64,000 nucleotides of DNA from Comamonadaceae bacterium (GCA_947476285.1 CANJPU010000014.1:1-64000); one strand, 5' to 3'; shown: positions 31,808 to 41,350, numbered from the stretch's first letter. A program made the numbers and translations. Notes: a model not told the origin generated them from the sequence alone.

Positions 31808-32918
31808 GGTCCGCGTTCGTCTGGCACCAACCGGTGCAGATGTCCTTCGGCGCTGGTTGCGTTGAGGGACTGCCCGAAGCGCTCGGCAGTCGCCGGGCCG
31901 TCGTGGTCGCGTTTCCGATGGCTGAGGAATTGGGTATCGAGGCCCGGCTGTCCCGGGCTTTGGGTGACAGGCTCGTGCAATGGGTGCCCTGCCCGGACGA
32001 CATTGCCAGTCTCAGCAATGCATTGCGTCTGTGTGGGCAGGTCTGGCCGGTCCTGGATGCTCACCCAGATGCCGTGCTCATCGGGATCGGCGGAGGAACC
32101 GTGCTCGACCTTGCCAAAGTCGCACGGTGCCGGCCGGTGGCCAGCGACGGGGACGCAATCGCTGCCGCACTCCGAGGGAAAGCACCGTGGCCACAGTTGC
32201 AGCCAGCCACGCTTTGGCTCGTCCCGACCACGGCAGGAACTGGAAGTGAGGTCACCCGGTGGGCAACCGTCTGGGACACTGATGCACATCCGCATGCCAA
32301 GCTTTCTCTTGACGAGCCGTTTGGCTACGCACAAAGAGCCTGGATAGATCCCCTTTTAACCTTGACCTGCCCGTCCGAGGTGACCCGCGACAGCGGTGTT
32401 GATGCACTAGGCCATGCCCTCGAATCCATTTGGAATCGGCATGCCAATCCAGTCAGCGATGCAATAGCACTTGCTGCGCGAAGACAATTGTTCACGCATT
32501 ACCGCTGGCCCTCAACCGTCCCGATGATGCCCAAGTTCGCGCCCAAGTCAGTCTGGCCGCGCTGCAGGCGGGCATCGCATTCTCACAGACGAGAACCGCA
32601 CTTGCGCACGCGCTCTCGTACCAGCTTACCCTGGAGCAGGGTCTTGCGCACGGCGCGGCAGTCGCGGTCTGGCTGCCCATGACCTGGTCTCTGGCAACGG
32701 GTCATAGCAAGAGTCTGGACGCAATTCTGGGTGCGGTGTTCGGTGGTACCGCACGGGCCGGGGCCTCGCGGCTACGCGCCTGGCTTCACAGAGCTGGTGC
32801 GCCCGGCGACCCATCCGATGTGGGCGTCCACGATGCGCAGCAGCGGGTGGGCGCTGCGCTGTCAAGTGCGCGGGGGCGCAATTTCATCATCGCCTCTCCC
32901 GGTCGCTTGGCCGACTAA
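31795..32918 (+). pseudogene. frameshifted iron-containing alcohol dehydrogenase (phosphonoacetaldehyde-reductase-like)
   Basis: The first frame (31795 onward) encodes an Fe-ADH N-terminus with the NAD motif VLIGIGGGTVLDLAK, PTTAGTGSEVT and the metal-binding DALGHALES. Homology stops near 32482 and resumes in the frame one base off, with IVHALPLALNRPDDAQVRAQ, SLAALQAGIAFSQTRTALAHALSY and HGAAVAVWLP, to a stop at 32918. One missing base around 32482-32484 (CGA-AG-ACA) would restore one protein of about 374 residues. Fe-ADHs beside phnCDE are associated with phosphonate or phosphonoacetaldehyde metabolism (annotated PsrA/PhpC-like). This is either a recent inactivation or a sequencing error. 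The GTG start overlaps the end of phnE. Confidence 0.8.
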
Positions 32919-32979
32919 CTCGCATCGCTCACCAAAGCGCGGCTGATCACGACGCGGCCGGGTTTGCGTCCTCTTCTAT

Positions 32980-33666
32980 TTAGGCTGCCACCAAGAAGTA
33001 AACCGCAGCGTAGTGCGAAACCGCTCCTGCGACGACAAACACGTGCCAAACACCGTGCGCATGTTTCCAACCCATCGCGTTTCTATAAAACGCGGTTCCT
33101 GCGCAATAGAGGCTTGCACCCACAAACAACCAAATGAGGGAAGTCATGCTAAGGCGCACCGCCACAAACGCCGCCGCCGCAGTGCCAAGCCATCCCATCG
33201 CGATGTAGAGCAGTGTCGGCGGCACAGCTACTTCACGGACGCGAAATTGCCAGACGGTTGCAAGAAGTGCGGCAACCCACATTGCAGCAAGGAAAGCAAG
33301 GTTCGCGTCTTCCCTGGGCGCAGTCAGTGCAAATGGGGTATAGCTGCCGGCAATGAGCCAGAACGTTGCCGCATGGTCCAGGCGCTGCCACAGGTGCCGC
33401 GCTTCGCCGCGAGAGCCGTGACACACCGTTGACGCGACAAACAGAGCGGCCGACGCAAGGCAGAAGACGACCACACCGCCGATGGTTTTTGCATCAACTT
33501 GCCTCGCGCAACGCGCCAACACCAAGGCCGAGAAGGCCAAGGAGAGAGCCAACCCGATGAGGTGGCTGTAAATGTTCAGTCTTTGGCCTGGATACACATT
33601 GATGGCCGGATCGTGTCGGTCCGGCAGGTTTGTCCGAGGAGTCAGTACATCGGACGTGTGTGACAT
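32980..33666 (-). CDS. hemolysin III / PAQR-family seven-helix membrane protein
   Basis: A 228-residue protein with seven predicted helices and the conserved PAQR/HlyIII residues: S-x-x-x-H in ASTVCHGSRG, D in WQRLDHAATFWLIAGSY, and the H-x-x-x-H in KHAHGVWHVFVVAGAVSHY. Bacterial members (YqfA/TrhA) affect membrane lipid homeostasis, and PAQRs resemble zinc-dependent ceramidase-type lipid hydrolases. It diverges from the PhoD gene. The ATG at 33666 gives the usual family N-terminus. Confidence 0.88.
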   Translation of the reverse strand: MSHTSDVLTPRTNLPDRHDPAINVYPGQRLNIYSHLIGLALSLAFSALVLARCARQVDAKTIGGVVVFCLASAALFVASTVCHGSRGEARHLWQRLDHAATFWLIAGSYTPFALTAPREDANLAFLAAMWVAALLATVWQFRVREVAVPPTLLYIAMGWLGTAAAAFVAVRLSMTSLIWLFVGASLYCAGTAFYRNAMGWKHAHGVWHVFVVAGAVSHYAAVYFLVAA

Positions 33667-33723
33667 TGCCGTGGCAACTTGGCGCTCTTTCGCCGAGCCC
33701 AGGGCGCAGATGCAACGAGCAAC

Positions 33724-33741
33724 TTTTCACCCGCGTGTCAT
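33724..33741 (+). promoter_or_regulatory. Pho-box-like site before the PhoD gene
   Basis: TTTTCAC-CCGC-GTGTCAT, 80 bp before the PhoD start codon. A further partial half-site (CTGTGCA) follows. The spacing matches the 7-4-7 pattern of PhoB sites. Confidence 0.5.
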
Positions 33742-33821
33742 TGTTCCTGTGCACGATGCAGTCTTCGTTGCTATGTCAACACTGAAACCGGGCAATCATT
33801 GCCCCACCTTAGGAGGCCCCC

Positions 33822-35432
33822 ATGAATTCAGACTTCCCATCTCGATTCGCCCGACGGTCCGCGCTTCGCCTGATTGGCGCTGGCGGGCTGGCGCTCGGAG
33901 GCGGCTTGCGCGCCGCTCTCGCGCAGGCCCAGGCGCCTGCGATCGTGACCCCGGACAAGGCGCGCCCTCAAATGCCCTATGGCGTGATGAGCGGCGATGT
34001 CACCGACAACCGCGCGATGGTGTGGAGCCGCACCGACCGTCCCGCGCGCATGATCGTGGACGTATCCACCACCGAGGCCATGGCTGATGCGCGGCGCATC
34101 GTCGGGCCGGCGGCACTGGAGGTAAGCGACTTCACAGCGCGCGTGGACTTAGGCGGGCTCGCGCCAGGCCAGACGCATTTTTACCGAGTGCAATTCCAAG
34201 ACTTGGCCAACCCGAAGGTCTACAGCGTGCCCCTCGTCGGGCGCTTCCGCACGCCAGCAACGAAGGCGCGAGACTTGGTATTCGCATTTTCCGGCGATGA
34301 GGCCGGCCAGGGCTGGGGCATCAATGAGGACTGGGGCGGCTACCGGGTCTACGAAGCGATGCGAAAATTCAACCCGGATTTCTTTATCCACTCCGGCGAT
34401 CAGATCTACGCGGACGGTCCGATCCAGGCGCAGGTCCGGCTCGACGATGGCACAGTGTGGAAGAACATCGTGACGCCGGCCAAAAGCAAGGTTGCGGAAA
34501 CTCTGGATGAGTACCGCGGTAACTTCGCCTACAACATGCTCGATGCCAACAAACGGCGCTTTTGCTCGGAAGTCCCGATGCTGGTTCAATGGGACGATCA
34601 CGAAACGCGCAACAATTGGTACCCCGGCCAGCTCATCGGACCCGAAGAGGCGCGCTATCAGGAGCGCAGCGCCTCGCTGTTGTCGGCACGCGCCAACCGG
34701 GCCATGTTTGAGTACAACCCAATGCGCCCCGACCCGATCGACCCGGAAAAGGTCTACCGGTCCTTCCATATGGGACCACTGGCCGATGTGTTTATGCTGG
34801 ACCAGCGCAGCTACCGTGGACCCAACACCGTCAACCGCCAGGGGGCTGGTGACCGAGATTCGGATTTCCTTGGCCCGGAGCAGATGCGCTGGCTTAAACA
34901 GTCCCTGCTCACGTCTCGTGCGACATGGAAGATCGTCGCGAGCGACATGCCCTTGTCCATCGTCGTGCCGGATCTGAATGCCGACGTGCCCAAGGGTACT
35001 TTCGAGGCCTGGGCCAATGCGGACGATGGTCCGCCCTCGGGCCGTGAACTCGAGGTTGCGGATCTTCTGCGATTCATCAAGCGGCGCAATATCAATAACG
35101 TGGTGTGGGTAACCGCCGACGTGCACTACGCCTCAGCCACGCTGTATCGGCCGGAAAACGCGCGCTTCACCGACTTCAAACCGTTCTGGGAGTTCGTCGG
35201 CGGGCCGATCAACGCCGGCACATTCGGCCCGGGAGAGATTGACAAGACATTTGGCCCGGACGTGAAATACGTCAGCGTGCCGCCCGGCATGAAGCAGAAC
35301 AGGCCGCCGAGCGATGGCTACCAGTTCTTTGGCATCGGTCGGATTGACGCCCGTAGCGGTGCCCTTACCGTGTCCTTGCATGGCGTCGATGGGCAGACGC
35401 TATACAAAGTGGAATTGCCGAAAGCACTCTGA
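33822..35432 (+). CDS. phoD: PhoD-family alkaline phosphatase/phosphodiesterase
   Basis: A 536-residue Tat-exported protein (FARRSALRLIGAGGLALGGG). After a PhoD_N domain (MPYGVMSGDVTDNRAMVWSRTDR) comes the metallophosphatase domain with metal-site motifs FAFSGDEAG, FIHSGDQIYADG, VQWDDHETRNNW and VVWVTADVHY. PhoD releases phosphate from monoesters and diesters in the periplasm or outside the cell. SD AGGAGG sits just before the ATG. A Pho-box-like repeat lies about 80 bp upstream. It converges on phoA with 17 bp between the stops. Confidence 0.93.
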   Translation: MNSDFPSRFARRSALRLIGAGGLALGGGLRAALAQAQAPAIVTPDKARPQMPYGVMSGDVTDNRAMVWSRTDRPARMIVDVSTTEAMADARRIVGPAALEVSDFTARVDLGGLAPGQTHFYRVQFQDLANPKVYSVPLVGRFRTPATKARDLVFAFSGDEAGQGWGINEDWGGYRVYEAMRKFNPDFFIHSGDQIYADGPIQAQVRLDDGTVWKNIVTPAKSKVAETLDEYRGNFAYNMLDANKRRFCSEVPMLVQWDDHETRNNWYPGQLIGPEEARYQERSASLLSARANRAMFEYNPMRPDPIDPEKVYRSFHMGPLADVFMLDQRSYRGPNTVNRQGAGDRDSDFLGPEQMRWLKQSLLTSRATWKIVASDMPLSIVVPDLNADVPKGTFEAWANADDGPPSGRELEVADLLRFIKRRNINNVVWVTADVHYASATLYRPENARFTDFKPFWEFVGGPINAGTFGPGEIDKTFGPDVKYVSVPPGMKQNRPPSDGYQFFGIGRIDARSGALTVSLHGVDGQTLYKVELPKAL

Positions 35433-35449
35433 TTGAATTTCAGTCGCGG

Positions 35450-37477
35450 TCATTTGCGCGGCGCGCTGCTGACAAAGCCCGCCGGCGGGACGGCACCTCG
35501 AATTGCGGCTTGCGCCAGCTTGAAGAACACATCCGTGTTGTCGATGACGCCGCTGAATGCCCAAGCCCCGGGACCATAAGCCGACAGGGGAATGTCGGTT
35601 GCGGTATGCACCGCTGAATCGCCTTTGACCTGGCCTGTGATCAGCAGGTTGCCCGTCTTGTCGCGGTCCAATGGGCCGGCCGGGTAGGTGGACAGCGGCT
35701 CTTTCTTCACGAAGGGTTGCTGGCCGTCCTGAAGCGGGCGCGTGTTGGTTCGCCAATCCTCGTAGCGATCGGCATTGGCCCCGTAGCCGATCAACAAACG
35801 GAAGTCGATGTCGGTCGTCTCCGGATAGCCGTCGGCCGCAATGCGGTAGCGGGGAAAGCCTGCCTGCTCGTAGGTGCCCACTACTGGATCGCGAAGGCCG
35901 TCCTTGCCGCCCTTGGCGCCAGCCTGGGCCAGCAGCACGTCCGTCAGCAAAGACCCGCCAATCAGTGCGACGCCCGAACATTCGTGGTCGGCTGTGACGA
36001 TCACCAGCGTGTCGCCTTTCTTGGCGGCAAAGTCCTGTGCGACCTTGATGGCGCGGTCAAATTCGAGGGTATCGAGCATCCAGCGCTCGGTATCCATGTT
36101 GTGTGCCTGCTTGTCGATGGAGGCACCCTCTACCATCAGCACGAAACCTCTCTTGTTGCGAGACAGAACGTCGATGGCCTTGGCCGCCATCTCGTCCAGC
36201 ATCGGTTGATCGGGAAAACCGTAGTCGTCTACGACACTCCCCGTCGTGCCCAGCTTGCGGCCGCGCCGACCATCAATCTTGTCCAGCGCAACGTTCATGT
36301 TCGACAGCGCGAACAAGCCCAGAAGCTTGCCACCGGATGCATCCAGTGTGTCCATCTCGGACTTGGTGGCCGCATATTTGAAACCGGCCCCCTGGAAATC
36401 GGCGAGCAGGTCGCGCTGGGCGTCCAGGGCGCCGGGTGCTGCGCCCCAGCGCTTGACGATTTCGCCCGTGTGGGCATCGTTCGCTGAGAAGGCGTAGTCG
36501 TTTCGGTCGGTGCGGGCCGAGCCCGGCGTACTCGCGGGCAAGAACCACTTTCGCCCGCCTCCCATCAGCACCGAGAGACCAGTGAGCCCGCGATCGTCCA
36601 GGTATTGGTCGACGATGCCGGTGCCAGCGGCACGGCTGGAGGTATGCACTGCGTTGCCAGCTGGTGTGGCGTCAAACACGTCGGCCGTTGTCACCACTCC
36701 CAGCGCCTTGCCCTGTGTGCGGTGCAGGTATTCGCTGAGGTATTCGATGCGCGGATTGTCAAACGGATCAATCGTATCGTCGGGGAAGACCCCCTCCTCG
36801 TTGTTGTTGTTCTTGTTGCCCGAGACATACGCGGTCATCCCAGGTGAGGAGTCAGTGACGATGGAGTTAAGCGACGAAGTCTTGACCATCGCCGTGACCG
36901 GAAAGGTGTCCATGGCGAGCGGTTCAATCGTCTTGCCCTGCACATAGCCGCCGCGCACGATGCGCGCCGCTGTGCGCTGAGCCGCCCCCAAGCCATCGCC
37001 CAACATGATGATGATGTTCTTCACCTTCTGGCCGCCGACAAGCAGAGGGATCACCTCGAAGTTGCCGCGCGCCACCACCGTCTGCCCATCGCTCTGCGTG
37101 GCGCTGACGCTGAACTCGTGAATGCCTGGCCTGTCGACGCTGACCGCACGAACCGTCGCAATCGCGGTGTTCGCACTGATGCTCTTGAGACACCCGGAGC
37201 CACAAGGGCGAAGTGCGACTACGGCCTTGACCAGCCTGCCGTCGATGGCGAATTCGGCCCGGGTGATGGATTTTGAGGCATCGTCCGGGCGCAGCGTGGC
37301 TTGCAAGTCGAATCGCTGGCCGGGCAGGAAGCGCGCAATGATCGGCGCCGGCTTGTGGCTGCTGAACAATTCGCTCGGAGACGTCAAGCGGGTTACCTCA
37401 GGTGCCGCGATGGCGCCCAAGCACGAGGCAGCGGCAGCCAGCGCGACGGCGGCAGATCGAAAGTTGGAAGAGTGCAT
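35450..37477 (-). CDS. phoA: PhoA-family alkaline phosphatase
   Basis: A 675-residue exported enzyme, signal peptide MHSSNFRSAAVALAAAASCLG. The alkaline phosphatase core shows the metal Asp in IIIMLGDGLG, nucleophile Ser in VTDSSPGMTAY, Zn/Mg ligands in MVEGASIDKQAHNMD and VIVTADHECSG, and the late LIGYGANADR region. It is larger than E. coli PhoA because of an N-terminal beta-rich domain (about 170 residues) and insertions. It is 39 bp downstream of a small secreted protein gene that carries the Pho box (38009-38026), so the two form one unit. Confidence 0.93.
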   Translation of the reverse strand: MHSSNFRSAAVALAAAASCLGAIAAPEVTRLTSPSELFSSHKPAPIIARFLPGQRFDLQATLRPDDASKSITRAEFAIDGRLVKAVVALRPCGSGCLKSISANTAIATVRAVSVDRPGIHEFSVSATQSDGQTVVARGNFEVIPLLVGGQKVKNIIIMLGDGLGAAQRTAARIVRGGYVQGKTIEPLAMDTFPVTAMVKTSSLNSIVTDSSPGMTAYVSGNKNNNNEEGVFPDDTIDPFDNPRIEYLSEYLHRTQGKALGVVTTADVFDATPAGNAVHTSSRAAGTGIVDQYLDDRGLTGLSVLMGGGRKWFLPASTPGSARTDRNDYAFSANDAHTGEIVKRWGAAPGALDAQRDLLADFQGAGFKYAATKSEMDTLDASGGKLLGLFALSNMNVALDKIDGRRGRKLGTTGSVVDDYGFPDQPMLDEMAAKAIDVLSRNKRGFVLMVEGASIDKQAHNMDTERWMLDTLEFDRAIKVAQDFAAKKGDTLVIVTADHECSGVALIGGSLLTDVLLAQAGAKGGKDGLRDPVVGTYEQAGFPRYRIAADGYPETTDIDFRLLIGYGANADRYEDWRTNTRPLQDGQQPFVKKEPLSTYPAGPLDRDKTGNLLITGQVKGDSAVHTATDIPLSAYGPGAWAFSGVIDNTDVFFKLAQAAIRGAVPPAGFVSSAPRK

Positions 37478-37516
37478 CTGGCAGTTGGTCCTGAAATGAT
37501 GTGGCAATGTGGGCGA

Positions 37517-37963
37517 TCAAATCGGCGGATCGAGCAGGAGTCGCACCCAAACCACCCGACCATCGGGCAATTCGTGGCGACCCACTCGCAGTACGCCGGT
37601 CAGTTGCAGCAGGCCGGCTGTGTGAGGCAAAGGAAGCGCGCTGTCGCTGGCCGGCATTTCCACTGCCACTGTGGCGGGCGGGAGGTCGTCGGCCTCTCCA
37701 TCGGCGTGCTCGCTCATGCGAATCGGCAGCGGCGTGAGAAAGAAGCGGCCACGAGGCGCGTCTTCCTGCATGACCATGTAACCAGTCAAGCGCACCCGCT
37801 CACCGTCGGCTGCTCGCAGGGCCTGGCTGATTTGGAGGCCGCGCGGGCCGATCGGACTGGCAAAGAAGTCGCGGAATTTGACGTCGATAACTGCTGACTG
37901 CGCTTGTGCCGCGCTCACGCTCGCCAGCAAGGCAAGCAAGCATATGTGGATAAATTTGAGCAT
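37517..37963 (-). CDS. small secreted protein upstream of phoA (DUF3299-like)
   Basis: A 148-residue protein with a signal peptide ending SVSAAQAQ. The body (VRLTGYMVMQEDAPRGRFFLTPLP, LLQLTGVLRVGRHELPDG) resembles the OB-fold-like DUF3299 proteins, of unknown function; the assignment is tentative. It is first in the operon with phoA, and a strong Pho box lies 46 bp before its ATG, so it is expected to be induced by phosphate starvation. Confidence 0.7.
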   Translation of the reverse strand: MLKFIHICLLALLASVSAAQAQSAVIDVKFRDFFASPIGPRGLQISQALRAADGERVRLTGYMVMQEDAPRGRFFLTPLPIRMSEHADGEADDLPPATVAVEMPASDSALPLPHTAGLLQLTGVLRVGRHELPDGRVVWVRLLLDPPI

Positions 37964-38008
37964 GCATCTCGCCTGAATATCTTTGCAGAAACAAGATAGG
38001 CGATCGGT

Positions 38009-38026
38009 GTGTCAGTGCCGTGACAC
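38009..38026 (-). promoter_or_regulatory. Pho box upstream of the DUF3299-like gene and phoA
   Basis: On the minus strand this reads GTGTCAC-GGCA-CTGACAC: two near-consensus 7-mers with the 4-bp spacer, 46 bp before the first start codon of the operon. Confidence 0.65.
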
Positions 38027-38091
38027 CCAGCGCTCGTGCGTTCTCGAAGTTGTGGCGCCGGGCACCATGCGAGCCAAGCCAGCCGAGGCGA

Positions 38092-38964
38092 TCAGTCCGC
38101 TGCGGGAAGGTGCATCAGTGCCCGCCCCAGCGCGATGCGAAGCCCTGGTTGGATGTCCTCGCACAGGCGAAATCCCTGCGGTGCGAACACAATGATCGTC
38201 GAGCCGTGTTGGAACCATCCCATCTCATCGCCCTTGGCGAACCGCGACTGGCAGACAATCTCGTTCGGCCCCCGGTAGCGCAGGTGCAGCAGCACATTCA
38301 GGAAGTGCAGCCGAATGCTGGCCACCAGGATCGCCGCCACTGGCACCAGCGCGATTGGGTGACCGCCGTGCGCCAGCCGCGCGCGCAACACCGCCCGTTC
38401 ATTGCGGCAGAACAAGCGTTCGACCCGAGCGAGCGCAATCGGATTGACGTTCCAGGTATCGCCGCTGAGGTAGGTGACGTGCTCGACTTCGCAATCGTGC
38501 GGCGCATGAAATCGGTGGTACATGGCCGAAGTGAGCCGCAGAGTAACGTACACACCATCGTGGAAGGGCGTGGTTTCCTGTGACGGGCCAAACAGATCTT
38601 GGAGCGTGTAAGGAAACCCCTTGGCCTGGAACACCTGTTGACCGAGGGTTGCGCCGCACTCGCCCACGATTGCGTCGCAAGGACTGGTCAGCACCTGCGG
38701 ATCTGTGTCGAATGTGCGAGCACCAGGGAGCAGCTCGCGCGTGAAACATTCGTGCAGGCTGGCGAAGCGCTGCTGGCGCGAGTCGCTGAGGTCAAGCTCG
38801 GTGAACAGGCGCCACACAGCGATCGAGGCGCGACACACAAGTGGATGGCGGATTTGGCTGAACCAGCCCAGGAACCGGGTTAGCAACTGGCGCGGCACCC
38901 GGTTGGTGACAAGGAAGTTGATGTCCTCTTGTTGGAATATTTTTCCCAAACTTGAAATCTTCAT
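38092..38964 (-). CDS. phosphatidylserine decarboxylase-family proenzyme
   Basis: A 290-residue protein with the PSD fold: the active-site motif CDAIVGECG, metal-contact FHDGVYVTLRLTSAMYHRFHAP and the self-cleavage motif HGST at 253-256. The usual PSD motif is LGST, so the residue before Gly is changed but Ser255 is retained for pyruvoyl formation. PSD makes phosphatidylethanolamine; a second PSD-like enzyme in a phosphorus-starvation setting may act on a different head group. Divergent from the aminotransferase gene with 53 bp between starts. Confidence 0.85.
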   Translation of the reverse strand: MKISSLGKIFQQEDINFLVTNRVPRQLLTRFLGWFSQIRHPLVCRASIAVWRLFTELDLSDSRQQRFASLHECFTRELLPGARTFDTDPQVLTSPCDAIVGECGATLGQQVFQAKGFPYTLQDLFGPSQETTPFHDGVYVTLRLTSAMYHRFHAPHDCEVEHVTYLSGDTWNVNPIALARVERLFCRNERAVLRARLAHGGHPIALVPVAAILVASIRLHFLNVLLHLRYRGPNEIVCQSRFAKGDEMGWFQHGSTIIVFAPQGFRLCEDIQPGLRIALGRALMHLPAAD

Positions 38965-38975
38965 GCGTTTGTCAA
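38958..38975 (+). promoter_or_regulatory. Pho-box-like site before the aminotransferase gene
   Basis: TCTTCAT-GCGT-TTGTCAA, overlapping the PSD start codon and ending 42 bp before the aminotransferase ATG. The TCTTCAT half-site also occurs in the mliC-pstS array. Confidence 0.4.
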
Positions 38976-39017
38976 TTCAGGATGGTAAACAGGCCGGGTC
39001 ATCACTCAGCCGCAATC

Positions 39018-40667
39018 ATGGACGAAACACTTGCTCTGTTGGCCGTCGCACTTGGTGCGCTGGCCTGGACCTTGCCCCGCGCCAAGGCGCGGCTTGAACT
39101 GTCCCGGGCCAAGCACCCCTCGCTGGCGGGACATTCGCGCCTGGCCAAGCGCGTAGCTTCGTTGATCCCAGGTTACGCCTACGGGGAGGATGCGTTCTTT
39201 GCCTCCGACCGTGCGCCCCCCGAGGTCGTCGCGCGGCGACGCGCAGGCTTTGCGCGGCTGGCCGCGCTGTACGCCCAGCGCTACCCGGTCGGCGCAGCAA
39301 TGACGGCCCGGGTCCGTGCAGGTGTATCGGACCTCCAGTTCACCGGCAACTACCGGGTGCCTTTTCAGTACAGCCCCTATCTGCGCGAGCATCTGCAAAC
39401 GGACAGCTTCCTGCGGGCCTCTGCCGGCGTCACGGTGGAGGATCTTGACGGCAACCACTTCTACGATCTGACGGGCTCGTACGGCGTCAATCTGTTTGGC
39501 TACGATTTCTACAAGGAGTGCATCGAAGAAGGCGCCGCGACGGTTCGACAACTGGGCCCTGTGTTGGGCGCCTACCATCCGTGCGTGGCAGAGAACGTCG
39601 AGCGGCTGCAAGCGATCTCCGGCCTGGACGAAGTGTCCTTCCACATGTCGGGTACCGAGGCGGTCATGCAGGCGGTGCGGCTGGCTCGCTACCACACCGG
39701 CCGCTCGCACCTGGTACGCTTTACCGGCGCCTACCATGGCTGGTGGGGGGATGTGCAGCCAGGACCAGGCAATCCCTTGCCGGCGCATGAGACGTATACC
39801 TTGCGTGAGATGGACGAACGCACGCTGCGGGTGCTGCGAACGCGACGCGACATCGCCTGTGTGTTGGTCAATCCAGTGCAGGCGATGCACCCCAACGCAG
39901 GCGCGCCGGTTGACTCCACGCTCGTGGACAGCGGCCGTCGCGCCGGCTTTGACCGCGCGGCCTATACGGCCTGGCTCAGGCAACTGCGCGATGTGTGCAC
40001 CGAGCGCGGCATCGTGTTGATCTTCGACGAAGTGTTTGTCGGTTTCCGCTTGGCGCCCGGCGGGGCTCAGGAGTATTTCGGGGTCCGCGCCGACATGGTT
40101 ACCTACGGCAAGACGCTGGGTGGCGGCCTGCCCGTGGGCGTGGTGTGCGGACGCCATGCGCTGATGAAGCGATTTCGCGAAGACCGGCCTGCCGACATCT
40201 GTTTTGCACGCGGCACGTTCAATGCGCACCCCTACGTGATGGGGGCGATGAAGGCCTTCCTGGACAGGCTGGAGCGGCCGCGGGTGAAGGCCATTTACGA
40301 GGGACTCGACGCGCTCTGGGACGACCGGGCCCGCAGCCTGAATGCTCAACTGCGAGATGCCGGCCTTCCGGTCCAGGTGGCCAACCTGTCCACGATCTGG
40401 ACCGTGCTCTACACGCGGCAGTCGCGGTACAACTGGATGCTGCAGTTCTATCTGCGCGCACAGGGCCTGGCACTGAGTTGGGTCGGAAGCGGAAGGATGA
40501 TCTTCAGCCTGAACTACACCGATGCCGATTTCGACGAGGTGTCGCGGCGCTTCGTGGCCGCTGCCGCCGCGATGCGCGACGACGGCTGGTGGCACGACGC
40601 CCCGGCGTTGACCAAGCGTGCAATCAGGCGGACCATCCTGTTGGAGATGCTTGCGCAACGGTTTTGA
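39018..40667 (+). CDS. class III PLP-dependent aminotransferase, membrane-anchored
   Basis: A 549-residue protein. The N-terminus (MDETLALLAVALGALAWTL) can anchor in the membrane and is followed by about 90 basic residues absent from soluble relatives. The aminotransferase domain resembles glutamate-1-semialdehyde aminomutase/acetylornithine-type enzymes: FHMSGTEAVMQAVRLAR, AYHGWWGD, VLIFDEVFVGFR and the PLP lysine K365 in TYGKTLGGGLPVG. The substrate is unknown. Placement between a PSD and a membrane-protein/glycosyltransferase pair suggests a lipid head-group or polyamine role. The ATG at 39018 is chosen because the upstream extension overlaps the PSD gene. Confidence 0.8.
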   Translation: MDETLALLAVALGALAWTLPRAKARLELSRAKHPSLAGHSRLAKRVASLIPGYAYGEDAFFASDRAPPEVVARRRAGFARLAALYAQRYPVGAAMTARVRAGVSDLQFTGNYRVPFQYSPYLREHLQTDSFLRASAGVTVEDLDGNHFYDLTGSYGVNLFGYDFYKECIEEGAATVRQLGPVLGAYHPCVAENVERLQAISGLDEVSFHMSGTEAVMQAVRLARYHTGRSHLVRFTGAYHGWWGDVQPGPGNPLPAHETYTLREMDERTLRVLRTRRDIACVLVNPVQAMHPNAGAPVDSTLVDSGRRAGFDRAAYTAWLRQLRDVCTERGIVLIFDEVFVGFRLAPGGAQEYFGVRADMVTYGKTLGGGLPVGVVCGRHALMKRFREDRPADICFARGTFNAHPYVMGAMKAFLDRLERPRVKAIYEGLDALWDDRARSLNAQLRDAGLPVQVANLSTIWTVLYTRQSRYNWMLQFYLRAQGLALSWVGSGRMIFSLNYTDADFDEVSRRFVAAAAAMRDDGWWHDAPALTKRAIRRTILLEMLAQRF

Positions 40668-40670
40668 GAT

Positions 40671-41279
40671 TCAGCTGTGACGCCCGTGCGCCATTGGATC
40701 GATCAGCTCACCACGCAGCAGGTACAGGGGCGCCTTGCGATACAGGAGGATGTCGTGGAATGGATCGGTCAGGATCTTGGTGATCCAGACCAGACCCGTC
40801 ATGAGACCGTCCCGCACCCAGAGCTGAACCACCCGCAAGATCAGTCCGGTCACGCCAAGCACAAGCCAGCAGATTCCGATGTCGTGCACAAAGCCATTGA
40901 AGTCGGAGGCCGGGCTGATCAGGCCGAACAGCGACGGTTGGGCCCACAACACGAACGGGATCAGCGCCCAGGCCAACATCAGGACGACCTTACGCCTGAT
41001 GTTGTAGCCCACCTTGATCTTTTCCTTGTATTCATCGGTAACTTGGTTGACCTCGTCGAACCCGCGCGGCTCGAAAAAGAAATGGCCGGCTTGGCGGCTT
41101 GTCATGGCGACACACCAGGCGATGATCGCGGCCTTGGCGGGGTCGATCAGCAGCAGGGCATAGGCGACCACGAAGCTCATCGCGCTGATCAGATGCAGGC
41201 TCTGGTTGATCCGGCTGTGGTGATAGTAGCGGTGGTCGTCCCAGCGCTGTACGGCAAGTGCTTGCAGAAAAGCCTTCAC
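40671..41279 (-). CDS. integral membrane protein of unknown function, Pho-boxed
   Basis: A 202-residue protein from a GTG at 41279 with GGGGGA 4-5 nt upstream; a longer ATG start at 41432 would run through the promoter region. It has about four hydrophobic segments (LISAMSFVVAYALLLI, AAIIAWCVAMTSRQAGHFFFEPRGFD, VVLMLAWALIPFVLWA, IGICWLVLGVTGLILRVVQLW). Several His and acidic residues (DDHRYYHHSRINQ, GHFFFEPRGFDE) lie near the membrane edge and could form a metal site. I do not recognise the family. Convergent with the aminotransferase (3 bp apart). The Pho-box-like site at 41351-41368 lies upstream. Confidence 0.7.
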   Translation of the reverse strand: MKAFLQALAVQRWDDHRYYHHSRINQSLHLISAMSFVVAYALLLIDPAKAAIIAWCVAMTSRQAGHFFFEPRGFDEVNQVTDEYKEKIKVGYNIRRKVVLMLAWALIPFVLWAQPSLFGLISPASDFNGFVHDIGICWLVLGVTGLILRVVQLWVRDGLMTGLVWITKILTDPFHDILLYRKAPLYLLRGELIDPMAHGRHS

Positions 41280-41350
41280 GATGTCCCCCGGTTGTTGCTC
41301 GGCTGCAAGCCCGTGCCGGGGCTGCAGTGTTGCAATGATGACGGCTGGGA

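Noticed and set aside
39006-40658. Minus-strand open frame of 550 codons over the aminotransferase gene
   Set aside because: Mirror of the real gene; no domain motif, whereas the plus strand has clear PLP motifs.
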